This document shows positions 1-6,116 of a stretch of DNA of 6,727 bases, one piece after another. Under the pieces are notes generated by a model that was given only the letters and a program-made list of their open reading frames with translations, had not been told where the DNA came from and did no database searches. The translations under genes and the position numbers were made by a program. Source of the stretch: Actinomycetes bacterium (GTDB lineage Bacteria; Actinomycetota; Acidimicrobiia; Acidimicrobiales; Acidimicrobiaceae); contig JAKAPB010000093.1 of assembly GCA_021823045.1 (NCBI GenBank), forward strand, positions 367-7,093, written 5' to 3'. Each line of letters starts with the position of its first letter. Position 1 is the stretch's first letter.

Positions 1-58
1 ACTTAGCACCTTCTCGCCAATTCTGGTAGTTCCAGGTCCCGAGCTTCGTTGACTCCAT
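1..58 (-). CDS. 5' end of an unidentified protein (runs off left edge)
   Basis: An open frame on the minus strand begins at ATG 58-56 and stays open to the window edge (19 codons, MESTKLGTWNYQNWREGAK). A GCGGAGGA ribosome-binding sequence lies upstream; the gap from GGAGG to the ATG is about 11 nt, slightly long. An in-frame TAG sits directly before the ATG, so no longer start is possible in this frame. Too little protein is visible to name a family. The gene has the same orientation as the hydrolase at 488-1360, but 430 bp separate them, so it probably has its own promoter in 59-240. The call rests on the ribosome-binding sequence and the open frame and could be chance. Confidence 0.4.
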   Translation of the reverse strand, partial: MESTKLGTWNYQNWREGAK

Positions 59-194
59 CTACTTAGTGTCCTCCGCTTATGGCTAATACCCAAGCGACAT
101 TCCGACCCCGCAGAGCGACCCCCCCAGGCCGATTTGCCCAATTCACCTACCTACACAAGCAGTTCCGTCCCCGCGACCCTGCCAAGTACATGAT

Positions 195-234
195 CCATTA
201 GCCTTCCCCAAGACTAATGGGGCTTATTACCCCA
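195..234. repeat. Cluster of mutually exclusive short stems
   Basis: CCATTAG (195-201) can pair with CTAATGG (214-220). CCCC (206-209) can pair with GGGG (219-222). The overlapping TGGGG (218-222) can instead pair with CCCCA (230-234) across a 7-nt loop. These pairings share bases, so only some can form at once. On the minus strand this lies 135-175 nt before the start of the gene at 58. No T-tract follows on either strand, so a simple intrinsic terminator is not supported. The stems are short and may be chance. Confidence 0.3.
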
Positions 235-246
235 ACTGAAACATGC

Positions 247-283
247 GTTAACTTGTATTAAAGCAAGTTTCATACAAGTTAAC
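247..283. promoter_or_regulatory. Perfect 12+12 bp inverted repeat, operator-like
   Basis: GTTAACTTGTAT (247-258) is followed after 13 bases by its exact reverse complement ATACAAGTTAAC (272-283). The centre holds a third half-site: CAAGTT at 264-269 repeats as CAAGTT at 275-280, exactly 11 bp or about one helical turn apart, and both mirror AACTTG at 250-255. Repeated half-sites at helical spacing suit a dimeric or tetrameric DNA-binding regulator better than a terminator, and there is no adjoining run of T. It lies 189 bp upstream of the minus-strand start at 58 and 232 bp before the first 37-bp repeat. The regulator is unknown. Confidence 0.5.
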
Positions 284-388
284 TGCCGATTTTCAATCAG
301 CATAGTTTAGTGCCAATATTAAATTCCCAAAAACAGGCATCACAGAAGGCCAAATCCGTCAGCCAACTCCTATCAGGTCTGCTTTATC

Positions 389-416
389 TTGCACGATTTC
401 TTCTAAATATTATAAA
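389..416 (+). promoter_or_regulatory. Possible promoter reading toward the CRISPR-like repeats
   Basis: TTGCAC at 389-394 lies 16 bp before TATAAA at 411-416. The -10 box matches the consensus at five of six positions; the -35 box is weak (three of six). A start near 423 would give roughly 90 nt of AT-rich leader before the repeat at 515. No plus-strand protein gene follows, so the plausible product is an RNA covering the repeats. AT-rich DNA easily yields such matches by chance. Confidence 0.3.
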
Positions 417-487
417 TAGCTCATCCCGTATTGACGGTGGCTTTTTATCGGGTTTCCTGAATTGCGCCACAATTAGTCTTCGACAAC

Positions 488-1360
488 TTATTTAAATCGA
501 ATGATTATTTCCGTGTTAAGACCCGAGGGCCCGACCGTGTCTGGTCGCGACTCTTCGTGATGAACATCAGATCCACCTCGACCGGAGGTTAAGACCCGAG
601 GGCCCGACCGTGTCTGGTCGCGACAGGTCGCCGCTAGGTGTGTCGCCTCTAAAGCCGCAGTGCCAAGAAATTGGCCAGCAACGAGGTGGCCAGCACCCTT
701 GACTACCACAAATCTGCTGTGAGGAATTAACGAATGCAGTATGTGGGACGACGCAAGAGGAACAATTCGATCCGAATCTCCGTGAATAATTGAGACAGGA
801 AGCCTGACGGCAGCTAGATGACGTTCCAATTCCCCTAGCTCTGTCTTCATTCTTACCTGTTCAGCCCAGAAACTCTTCGTTGCCGTACCTCCCCAACTGC
901 GATACCCACTCCATACCGCCTGAGCAGCCCGTATCAGCACCGAGGAAAGGGCTTGTCCGATTCCCACTGACGCCAGCACCGAATCCACTACGCCGAGAGA
1001 CCCTACCGACGCAGCGGGAGCTAACAACAAAGTTCCTATGTACTCGCTCGGGTCAAGGGCGCTGGCGGCCAAAGCTACCGCCCCACCGTATGAGTGGCCG
1101 ATTAGCATCTTTGCTCCGTCAATTCCCTTTGCCGCCTGGTTCAGAAACTCGGCATTAGAGAAAATTCCGGTAGGAGACAGTGCCGACACTCCCCAACCGG
1201 GACGATCGTAACCATAGGAGCTAATCCAATTCGGCAATCTACGTGCTAGCGGGGCAAGATCGGCCACCGACCCGGGCTGACCGTGGACAAATATACAGCT
1301 CAGCCCTGATGGAGTCCTTCGGTACGAATAGGGAATCAGACTGTCAAATGCCTTCGGCAT
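488..1360 (-). CDS. Alpha/beta hydrolase with C-terminus running into the CRISPR-like repeats
   Basis: A single-domain alpha/beta-hydrolase fold enzyme. Numbering from ATG 1360: oxyanion-type HGQPGS at 26-31, YDRPGWG at 51-57, nucleophile elbow GHSYGG at 88-93 (Ser90), acid in HGDSDRIVP at 193-201 (probably Asp197) and catalytic His225 in KGAGH. The triad is complete, so it should be an active esterase-like hydrolase; the substrate cannot be read from sequence. The ATG at 1360 is preferred because GAGGGGG lies just upstream at good spacing; an in-frame GTG at 1387 would add nine residues but has a poor ribosome-binding site. It overlaps the upstream transporter gene by 17 bp, so the two are probably co-transcribed and coupled. 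The fold ends near residue 245; the last 45 codons (625-491) are encoded by the repeat unit and its flank, so that tail is probably not native. Confidence 0.85.
   Translation of the reverse strand: MPKAFDSLIPYSYRRTPSGLSCIFVHGQPGSVADLAPLARRLPNWISSYGYDRPGWGVSALSPTGIFSNAEFLNQAAKGIDGAKMLIGHSYGGAVALAASALDPSEYIGTLLLAPAASVGSLGVVDSVLASVGIGQALSSVLIRAAQAVWSGYRSWGGTATKSFWAEQVRMKTELGELERHLAAVRLPVSIIHGDSDRIVPLASSHILHSLIPHSRFVVVKGAGHLVAGQFLGTAALEATHLAATCRDQTRSGPRVLTSGRGGSDVHHEESRPDTVGPSGLNTEIIIRFK
515..624 (+). CRISPR. Minimal CRISPR-like array: two 37-bp repeats, one 36-bp spacer
   Basis: Bases 515-551 and 588-624 are identical over all 37 positions (starting GTTAAGACCCG, ending GGTCGCGAC), and identity stops at once on both sides. 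The unique sequence between them, 552-587, is 36 bp. Each repeat holds a CGACC/GGTCG stem with loop GTGTCT (532-547 in copy 1), a GGGCCC palindrome (527-532) and a terminal GTCGCGAC palindrome (544-551). Repeat length, spacer length and internal stem all fit CRISPR. No third copy lies one period to either side (442-478, 661-697). No cas gene is in the window, so type and activity are unknown. The plus orientation is inferred from the AT-rich DNA on the left. A simple duplicated 37-bp element is the alternative. Confidence 0.6.
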
Positions 1361-2225
1361 CTTCCCCCTCGATCGGTCCCAATCCACCGAGTTCTTTCAT
1401 TCCATGTCTTCCTAGTGCATATACCGAGGCTAGAGAGCCGACAATGGCCAAGAACCCTACAACGCCTCCCACTCCCGAAGCCCAAAGTCTCTCGGACAAA
1501 AGTAGTCGAGCAAACACAAAGGAAGCAATTGGCTCTCCGATTGCAATAACCGGCAGGACCACCTGTATCTCACCAAGTTGAAAGGCGCTCTGGGTGATGA
1601 GCAGCGCCTCGAGACCTAGCGCGATAAGCACCAAGGTATTGGGTGCAAGCGCCCCTTTAAATAGTCCCAAAGCGACCACCCTGAGACCGAGTATCCTCTC
1701 GAGAACACTCGCCAGTCCTACGAGAATCGAAGCAACTATCGAAAGGGCGAGAGCCCTTTGATGCCGAGAAGCCTCCTTCATCAGGAAATGGGGAAGTACC
1801 GCTAACAACCCGGCGAGCACTGCGACAATGACCACGATCAGCATGCGATAACTATCTTTGCCTTGCGTCGGTTGGAGCAGGATGTATATCCCGACCCCAC
1901 ATCCCGCAGCTAATGAGAGCCACGAAGTAAGGGAGCTCGGCCTATTAAAGCCAAAGTATGGAGCGCAGGAGATCGACACAACCAGACCCAGCGAAAGAAT
2001 TGCCTGTACTATTGCAACTTTTCCGAATGCCAAGGCTGCGATTTGAAAGGCTATCGCAAGTATGTCCAGGCCTATGCCGCCGAGCCATCCACCATGTTTT
2101 AGCAGGGAAAACAGTAGGCCCGGTCGCATATTCAGATGATCGGACCTGCCTTTGGTCGCGGCAAGCTGAAGCAACGAGGCGAGCGCAAAGGCAATAGCAG
2201 ATGCAATGGACAAGGCATAAACCAT
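1344..2225 (-). CDS. DMT (EamA-like) superfamily membrane transporter
   Basis: A 293-residue, strongly hydrophobic protein with about nine predicted membrane segments (near 2-23, 47-68, 70-88, 99-117, 128-148, 158-180, 190-213, 219-242, 249-271) and a short acidic, glycine-rich C-terminal tail. Length, even spread of helices and the GEPIASFVFARLLLSERL stretch near 230-247 fit the drug/metabolite transporter superfamily, in which a late helix pair carries a conserved small-residue/Glu-Arg motif. The substrate is unknown; NIPA-like magnesium transporters are a related possibility. The ATG at 2225 has no strong ribosome-binding site, and a possible -10 box ends 7 nt before it, which would allow a leaderless message. 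It is first in a two-gene operon with the hydrolase, whose start lies inside its 3' end. Confidence 0.8.
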   Translation of the reverse strand: MVYALSIASAIAFALASLLQLAATKGRSDHLNMRPGLLFSLLKHGGWLGGIGLDILAIAFQIAALAFGKVAIVQAILSLGLVVSISCAPYFGFNRPSSLTSWLSLAAGCGVGIYILLQPTQGKDSYRMLIVVIVAVLAGLLAVLPHFLMKEASRHQRALALSIVASILVGLASVLERILGLRVVALGLFKGALAPNTLVLIALGLEALLITQSAFQLGEIQVVLPVIAIGEPIASFVFARLLLSERLWASGVGGVVGFLAIVGSLASVYALGRHGMKELGGLGPIEGEDAEGI

Positions 2226-2232
2226 CTTCAGC

Positions 2233-2242
2233 CATATAGGCT
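2233..2242. promoter_or_regulatory. Overlapping divergent -10 boxes in a 24-bp intergenic gap
   Basis: The start codons of the transporter (minus, 2225) and the glycosyltransferase (plus, 2250) are separated by 24 bp. On the plus strand TAGGCT (2237-2242, pattern TANNNT) ends 7 nt before the ATG. On the minus strand TATATG (2238-2233) also ends 7 nt before its ATG. Neither start has a clear ribosome-binding sequence. This spacing is what leaderless transcripts need, so the two promoters may share DNA. No convincing -35 boxes were found, so the call is tentative. Confidence 0.35.
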
Positions 2243-2249
2243 AGCTGCG

Positions 2250-4007
2250 ATGTCTAAGAGAGTGCTAGTCGTGTCTGCGCGTATGGGTGCAGGTCACCAT
2301 GGGGCTGCCAATGAGATAATCAGCCGAATGGAGCAGAGGGGCTGGGAGACCAGACTCGTTGATTTCTTAGATGCGTCTCCAATAGCTGGTAGGTTTCTAG
2401 AGCGCACGTACCATTTTCAAATTGAGTCAGCACCTTGGAGCTACGACCTGATCTACTGGTTGTGGTCGAGGGTCAAGATATTGGCACCAGTGGCAACCTT
2501 CTTTTTGGGTATCCTCTTCGAAAAACGCCTAAAACGATGGGCGAAAGAGTTCGATTCTGACCTCGTCATCACGACCTATCCTTTTGCTTCGGTGGTACTC
2601 GGACGGGCTCGATCACGTAGGCTGAGAACCCTCAAAATTCCGGTAGTCACTTACCTCACCGACTTCGCCGTACACCCGCTTTGGGTCCACAAGGGAGTTG
2701 ACGCACACCTTTGCGTGGCAGACGTCTCTTCTGAGCAGGTCGAAAACCTGCTCGGCAAAAAGGCCGATGTTATCGGACCGGTGGTAGCTTCAAATTTTAA
2801 AAGGTCGACCGACCCCGATCCAATCAGAGAAAGCCTGGGGCTACCGCCAGACAAACTTATAGTCCTTGTGGTCGCAGGATCTTGGGGCGTCGGATCCCTG
2901 GAGCAGACGGTAGAGGAACTTTCTGAAATCGAGGATGTCCATCCAGTAGTTGTCTGTGGTCGGAATGCCGAACTGGCGGACAGACTCCAGAGGAACGGGG
3001 TTGGGACGATCTTCGGTTGGACTAATCGAATGCCCGAATTGATGTCGGCCTCAGATGTCGTCATTCAAAATGCCGGCGGGCTGAGCGCTATGGAAGCCTT
3101 TCAGTCTGGTGTACCGGTAGTCAGCTATCGCCCGATAGCGGGCCACGGTAGATACAACATCTTTCATATGGAGCGTGCGGGCGTAACTATCTGGGCGAAG
3201 AGCAAAGAGGAGCTTTCCAATGCTATAAAGTCCGCCGCGACGGGTCACGAACTACTCGCTAGGCGGGCAAGTGGCCTCTTTACCGATCGACTCATTCCGG
3301 TAGTTGAGGAAGTCATGGTCCGCGCTTCGAGGCAGCACTATGGGCTCGTTCGAAAGAGCGACCTAATCACGATTCCAAGGAGGCTCGCATCACTGGGAGC
3401 TGCGGCCCTTGTTGCCTTCTTTGCGTTCAATCTCGCAGCCAATGCGCTGAGCTCTGATGGTCTAAACGTCGATAAGGCTTCACAAGTTGGCAAGTTCGCC
3501 TACGTTGTCATCAAACCCGGACTTTCCAACATCGCCGATCCACAGCTACTTAGATACTTACTCCAAAGCGAGACGGCAGTAGTTGTTCCCGGGCAGCTCG
3601 CCCTCGCAGATCCCTCCGCGGTGCGACAAATAGCGCGAGATGGCATCGACATCCTGAATGGCGGCTGGGAAAGCAACTCTGCGCTACACCTTTTCATGCC
3701 TTCGAACGCGGTTTCTACATCCGAGCAGACCCTAGACACCATAACTGGACTGTCGGTTTCTATTTATGTCCCCCAGGAGCAGGTCAACTCGTTCGATTTG
3801 GCGTGGATATCGATTCACCACCAGACCCTGGTGCACGCCCTGTTCATCAACAAGATCCCTTCCAACTACAGGTTCAAGTCGGGCAGCGTCTATGAGATCA
3901 ACGGTACCGGAATGACTCCGGCCGAGGTGATCGCCAAGCTCAAAGTGCTGCAGGCGAGACTATCCCAACAGGGATTTATCCAGGCCGCAGCCTCCACGAT
4001 CGATTGA
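2250..4007 (+). CDS. MGDG-synthase/GT28-type glycosyltransferase fused to a membrane segment and a degenerate NodB-like domain
   Basis: A 585-residue protein. Residues 1 to about 365 form a GT-B glycosyltransferase of the diacylglycerol glycosyltransferase / MurG kind: acceptor-side motif SARMGAGHHGAANEI at 9-23, GSWGVGS at 210-216 and nucleotide-sugar motif QNAGGLSAMEA at 273-283. It should transfer a sugar from a nucleotide donor to a lipid at the inner membrane face; donor and acceptor are not readable. Residues about 379-399 form one hydrophobic membrane segment. Residues 400-585 align by eye to the NodB fold of the next gene, but the metal ligands are replaced (P423, N470, E474), suggesting a non-catalytic domain. 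ATG 2250 is chosen because conserved sequence begins right there; the longer open frame from 2136 lies inside the divergent transporter gene. It is followed by a coupled deacetylase. Confidence 0.85.
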   Translation: MSKRVLVVSARMGAGHHGAANEIISRMEQRGWETRLVDFLDASPIAGRFLERTYHFQIESAPWSYDLIYWLWSRVKILAPVATFFLGILFEKRLKRWAKEFDSDLVITTYPFASVVLGRARSRRLRTLKIPVVTYLTDFAVHPLWVHKGVDAHLCVADVSSEQVENLLGKKADVIGPVVASNFKRSTDPDPIRESLGLPPDKLIVLVVAGSWGVGSLEQTVEELSEIEDVHPVVVCGRNAELADRLQRNGVGTIFGWTNRMPELMSASDVVIQNAGGLSAMEAFQSGVPVVSYRPIAGHGRYNIFHMERAGVTIWAKSKEELSNAIKSAATGHELLARRASGLFTDRLIPVVEEVMVRASRQHYGLVRKSDLITIPRRLASLGAAALVAFFAFNLAANALSSDGLNVDKASQVGKFAYVVIKPGLSNIADPQLLRYLLQSETAVVVPGQLALADPSAVRQIARDGIDILNGGWESNSALHLFMPSNAVSTSEQTLDTITGLSVSIYVPQEQVNSFDLAWISIHHQTLVHALFINKIPSNYRFKSGSVYEINGTGMTPAEVIAKLKVLQARLSQQGFIQAAASTID

Positions 4008-4012
4008 GGTGA
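4006..4012 (+). promoter_or_regulatory. Ribosome-binding site deciding a TTG start
   Basis: GAGGTGA at 4006-4012 overlaps the TGA stop of the glycosyltransferase (4005-4007) and ends 6 nt before TTG 4019-4021. The strong match and spacing support the TTG as the deacetylase start. The overlap with the stop implies that ribosomes finishing the first gene can begin the second. Confidence 0.7.
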
Positions 4013-4018
4013 CGGTCT

Positions 4019-4765
4019 TTGCGCTATAGCTCTAAAGCTGGCATCTCGGCTAAATTGGCCCTAAGGGGTGCAGCCGGCGTCCTGATAACCGAAGGCGGTT
4101 ACCGCTCCTTCCCAGCACTCAGTTCTTTGCCTCCTTTGAGGAGATCGCTGTGGCCATATCTCTTGGGAACCGGATCTTCGACAAGCGTTGCGCTTACCTT
4201 CGATGACGGACCAGACCCAAAATCAACGCCACTATTTATCAAAGAACTAGAACGCCTAGGCGTGAAGGCCACCTTTTTTGTGCTGGGCGAAATGGCAGAA
4301 AGATACCCATACACCCTACAAGAACTCCAAAATGCAGGGCACGAAATCGCCCTGCACGGTAATTGGCACCGTAACCATCTCTTTCGCAGCGCCAGGAGCA
4401 TCCGCTATGACATGGAGCGGTCCTACGCCACGGTATCCGAAATAGCCTTGAGCGCTCCGATTTTCTTTCGTCCTCCCTATGGCGTGATCACCAGGCCAAC
4501 CCTTGCGACTGCTGCCCAGCTAGGTCTGCGCACCGTCTTGTGGGGAACTTGGGGCCGAGACTGGCGCAAAATGGCGACACCTTCAAGCGTAATGAAGGAC
4601 CTTAAGTCAAACCTGGAACCCGGGTGCACGGTTTTGCTCCATGACTCAGATTGCACCAGCTATCCTGGGTCTTTTAGAGCGACCTTAGCGGCTTTACCTG
4701 AACTTACTGAGGTTTGCGCTCAAAACAAGCTCAGGCTCGTTCCTCTCGCAGATCACGGTTTTTAG
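4019..4765 (+). CDS. NodB-family polysaccharide deacetylase
   Basis: A 248-residue carbohydrate esterase family 4 (NodB homology) protein with all core motifs: TFDDGPD at 60-66 (catalytic base and metal-binding Asp62/Asp63), HGNWH at 113-117 (metal-binding His113 and His117), RPPYG at 151-155, GRDW at 179-182 and LLHD at 206-209 (catalytic His208). It should remove N- or O-acetyl groups from a sugar in a metal-dependent way. No clear signal peptide is seen; the N-terminus has only a mildly hydrophobic stretch, so it may work in the cytoplasm or at the membrane surface, as NodB does. The TTG start is supported by GAGGTGA overlapping the previous stop. Coupling to the glycosyltransferase suggests it acts on that enzyme's product, for example an N-acetylhexosamine-lipid; this is inference. 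Peptidoglycan or another glycan is possible. Confidence 0.88.
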   Translation: MRYSSKAGISAKLALRGAAGVLITEGGYRSFPALSSLPPLRRSLWPYLLGTGSSTSVALTFDDGPDPKSTPLFIKELERLGVKATFFVLGEMAERYPYTLQELQNAGHEIALHGNWHRNHLFRSARSIRYDMERSYATVSEIALSAPIFFRPPYGVITRPTLATAAQLGLRTVLWGTWGRDWRKMATPSSVMKDLKSNLEPGCTVLLHDSDCTSYPGSFRATLAALPELTEVCAQNKLRLVPLADHGF

Positions 4766-4778
4766 TTTCCACCAAAGG

Positions 4779-4796
4779 TGCCCGGGCAGCAAGCCC
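4779..4796. other. Short GC-rich hairpin in a convergent gap
   Basis: TGCCCGGGCA (4779-4788) is a 10-bp palindrome, and GGGC (4784-4787) can instead pair with GCCC (4793-4796) over a 5-nt loop. It lies 14 bp after the deacetylase stop, where a terminator is expected between convergent genes. No T-run follows, so an intrinsic terminator is not established. Confidence 0.25.
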
Positions 4797-4824
4797 ACAC
4801 GCTCATCTTTAAGCGGACCCATTT

Positions 4825-4860
4825 GGGAGACCCACTAGGGAGACTCACTAGGGAGACTCA
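4825..4860. repeat. 13-bp tandem repeat (about 2.8 copies) overlapping a stop codon
   Basis: The unit GGGAGACTCACTA appears at 4825-4837 (one mismatch, GGGAGACCCACTA), at 4838-4850 (exact) and in part at 4851-4860 (first ten bases). The last copy contains the stop codon of the minus-strand AI-2E gene (4858-4860), so changes in copy number would alter only the DNA after that stop. It lies between convergent genes. It may be replication slippage or part of a termination region. Confidence 0.7.
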
Positions 4861-5988
4861 GTCCTCCTCATGAGCTCCTATATCATCGCCTGCGCGCTGT
4901 GGAGTTTCTAGCTCTAAATCCTCCAGCGAGTTGGGTTGCTTGGTCTCTTCGCGCCAACGCCAAAGGTTTCGCGATACGACCTGAAGTGCACTAGCTATTG
5001 GAATTCCAATGAGTGCCCCCGTTACGCCAGCTAGCTGGCCACCGACAAGAACGGCTAAAAGTATCCAGAGTGGATTAAGTTTCACAGTCTTCGACATGAT
5101 CAGTGGGCTTAGAAGATGGTTCTCGATCTGTTGATAGATCAGAAATACGGCGAGCGAAACAAGGCCAGCCAGCGGGGAATGCAGAAAGGCAACTATGACG
5201 GTTGGAACACCGGCGAGTAGCCCACCTACTAGCGGCACAAGGTCAACGAACGCCACCCAGACCGCTAGCACAAAAGCGAAGGGCACCCCGAGGAGTCCGA
5301 GGGTAAGGCCAATCACTATCCCTGCAATCAGCGAAGTGAAAACATTGCCAGCAACATATCCCGCAACCGCCGTGCTAGTTTCGCTGAGCATCAGAGATAT
5401 TCGCCTAGATATAGCCGGAGATAACTGTCCCAACACGGCTTTAATTAGCTCGGGCGCCTCGAGTGCGACAAATATCGCCAATACGAAGATGGTTGCGAGT
5501 GTCGCAACGGTCGATACGACGCCTTTCGCCGCAAGGTACGCGGGCTTGGCGGCGCTCCCCGCCAAAGTTGCCAATTTCGATAACGAGGCATCAATATACT
5601 GGGTGAGACCGAGCCGATGGATCAATCCACTTAGCTGTCCCTTTTTAGATTGCGCTTGGGCCACTAGATTAGGGAGCTCATTGATCAGCTTGGCGCCAGC
5701 GCTGTATAGCGGCTGACTAAGAACGAATATCAATAGCGCAACAAGGGCGAGAATGGTTACGAAGACCACAGGCACAGCCATGCTCCGCCTCATTCCAAGG
5801 CGCTTCAAAGCCCGAACTGCTGGCTCTGCAATGACTGCTAACACGACAGCAACTACTACTTCGATACCAAGGTGGCGTAGATTCCAAGCAACCACCACAA
5901 GCAGCAACGTCAGTGCGGTGAGTCCCTCGATCACCAAAAGCCGCTTAATAAAGCTCCACTGGTTATTTTCTTGCCGTCTACCTTGCAA
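4858..5988 (-). CDS. AI-2E family transporter (PF01594-type membrane protein)
   Basis: A 376-residue integral membrane protein with the layout of the AI-2E family: two hydrophobic helices near 17-56, another at 70-91, a long partly polar region (about 95-150) and a C-terminal helix bundle (155-340). Family hallmarks are DLVPLVGGLLAGVP at 249-262 and QQIENHLLSPLIM at 286-298, followed by the GGQLAGVTGALIGIPIA stretch near 317-333. Members export autoinducer-2, exchange Na+ or Li+ for protons, or have unknown substrates, so the function here is open. The acidic tail after residue 350 is hydrophilic and probably cytoplasmic. The start is TTG 5988-5986, supported by GGTGAT on the minus strand (5999-5994) five bases upstream. 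It is transcribed alone, divergent from the gene at 6117. Confidence 0.9.
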   Translation of the reverse strand: MQGRRQENNQWSFIKRLLVIEGLTALTLLLVVVAWNLRHLGIEVVVAVVLAVIAEPAVRALKRLGMRRSMAVPVVFVTILALVALLIFVLSQPLYSAGAKLINELPNLVAQAQSKKGQLSGLIHRLGLTQYIDASLSKLATLAGSAAKPAYLAAKGVVSTVATLATIFVLAIFVALEAPELIKAVLGQLSPAISRRISLMLSETSTAVAGYVAGNVFTSLIAGIVIGLTLGLLGVPFAFVLAVWVAFVDLVPLVGGLLAGVPTVIVAFLHSPLAGLVSLAVFLIYQQIENHLLSPLIMSKTVKLNPLWILLAVLVGGQLAGVTGALIGIPIASALQVVSRNLWRWREETKQPNSLEDLELETPQRAGDDIGAHEED

Positions 5989-6067
5989 TGCGGATCACCA
6001 GACCAATTTAGAAGGCATTGGACTATCGTGTCCGCTTAAGCTGTCTCTCAGAATAGAAAAGATCCCG

Positions 6068-6096
6068 CTGACGCTAGATCTTTCTGGGGTTAAGGT
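6068..6096 (+). promoter_or_regulatory. Possible promoter for the flippase-like gene
   Basis: CTGACG (6068-6073) and TAAGGT (6091-6096) are separated by 17 bp, the standard spacing. They match the -35 consensus at four positions and the TANNNT form of the -10. A start near 6103 would leave about 14 nt before ATG 6117. The 128-bp gap between the divergent AI-2E and flippase-like genes must hold promoters for both; none is convincing for the AI-2E side. Confidence 0.35.
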
Positions 6097-6116
6097 TAGT
6101 CTTTGAGCGAGAAGTG

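Larger units (their letters stand above)
59..487. other. Intergenic region, no convincing gene
   Basis: About 430 bp without a supportable protein gene. The left part (59-240) is GC-rich and carries several short competing stems near 195-234. The right part (about 238-513) is clearly AT-rich, with a long perfect inverted repeat at 247-283 and a TATAAA box at 411-416. An AT-rich stretch directly before the first 37-bp repeat at 515 resembles a CRISPR leader in position and composition. No tRNA or rRNA signature was seen on either strand. Confidence 0.6.

Noticed and set aside
247..283. Intrinsic terminator
   Set aside because: The arms are AT-rich with a 13-nt loop, and no T-run follows on either strand.
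247..283. Terminal inverted repeat of an insertion sequence
   Set aside because: The arms are only 13 bp apart with no transposase and no target duplication seen.
310..495. 61-codon open frame on the plus strand starting at GTG
   Set aside because: It has no ribosome-binding sequence and no recognisable motif, and it lies in the AT-rich intergenic or leader-like region.
515..624. Assigning a CRISPR subtype from the repeat sequence
   Set aside because: The repeat ends do not match any subtype consensus I recall with confidence, and there are no cas genes in the window to settle it.
442..697. A third, degenerate copy of the 37-bp repeat one period to the left (442-478) or right (661-697)
   Set aside because: Neither stretch resembles the repeat when compared by eye; only two copies exist.
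2136..2249. Upstream extension of the glycosyltransferase by 38 residues
   Set aside because: This stretch is antisense to the transporter's 5' end, is rich in charged residues unlike the family, and the conserved domain begins right at ATG 2250.
5195..5716. 173-codon plus-strand open frame inside the AI-2E gene
   Set aside because: It is a low-complexity Thr/Ala/Ser-rich antisense shadow of a clearly recognised membrane protein.
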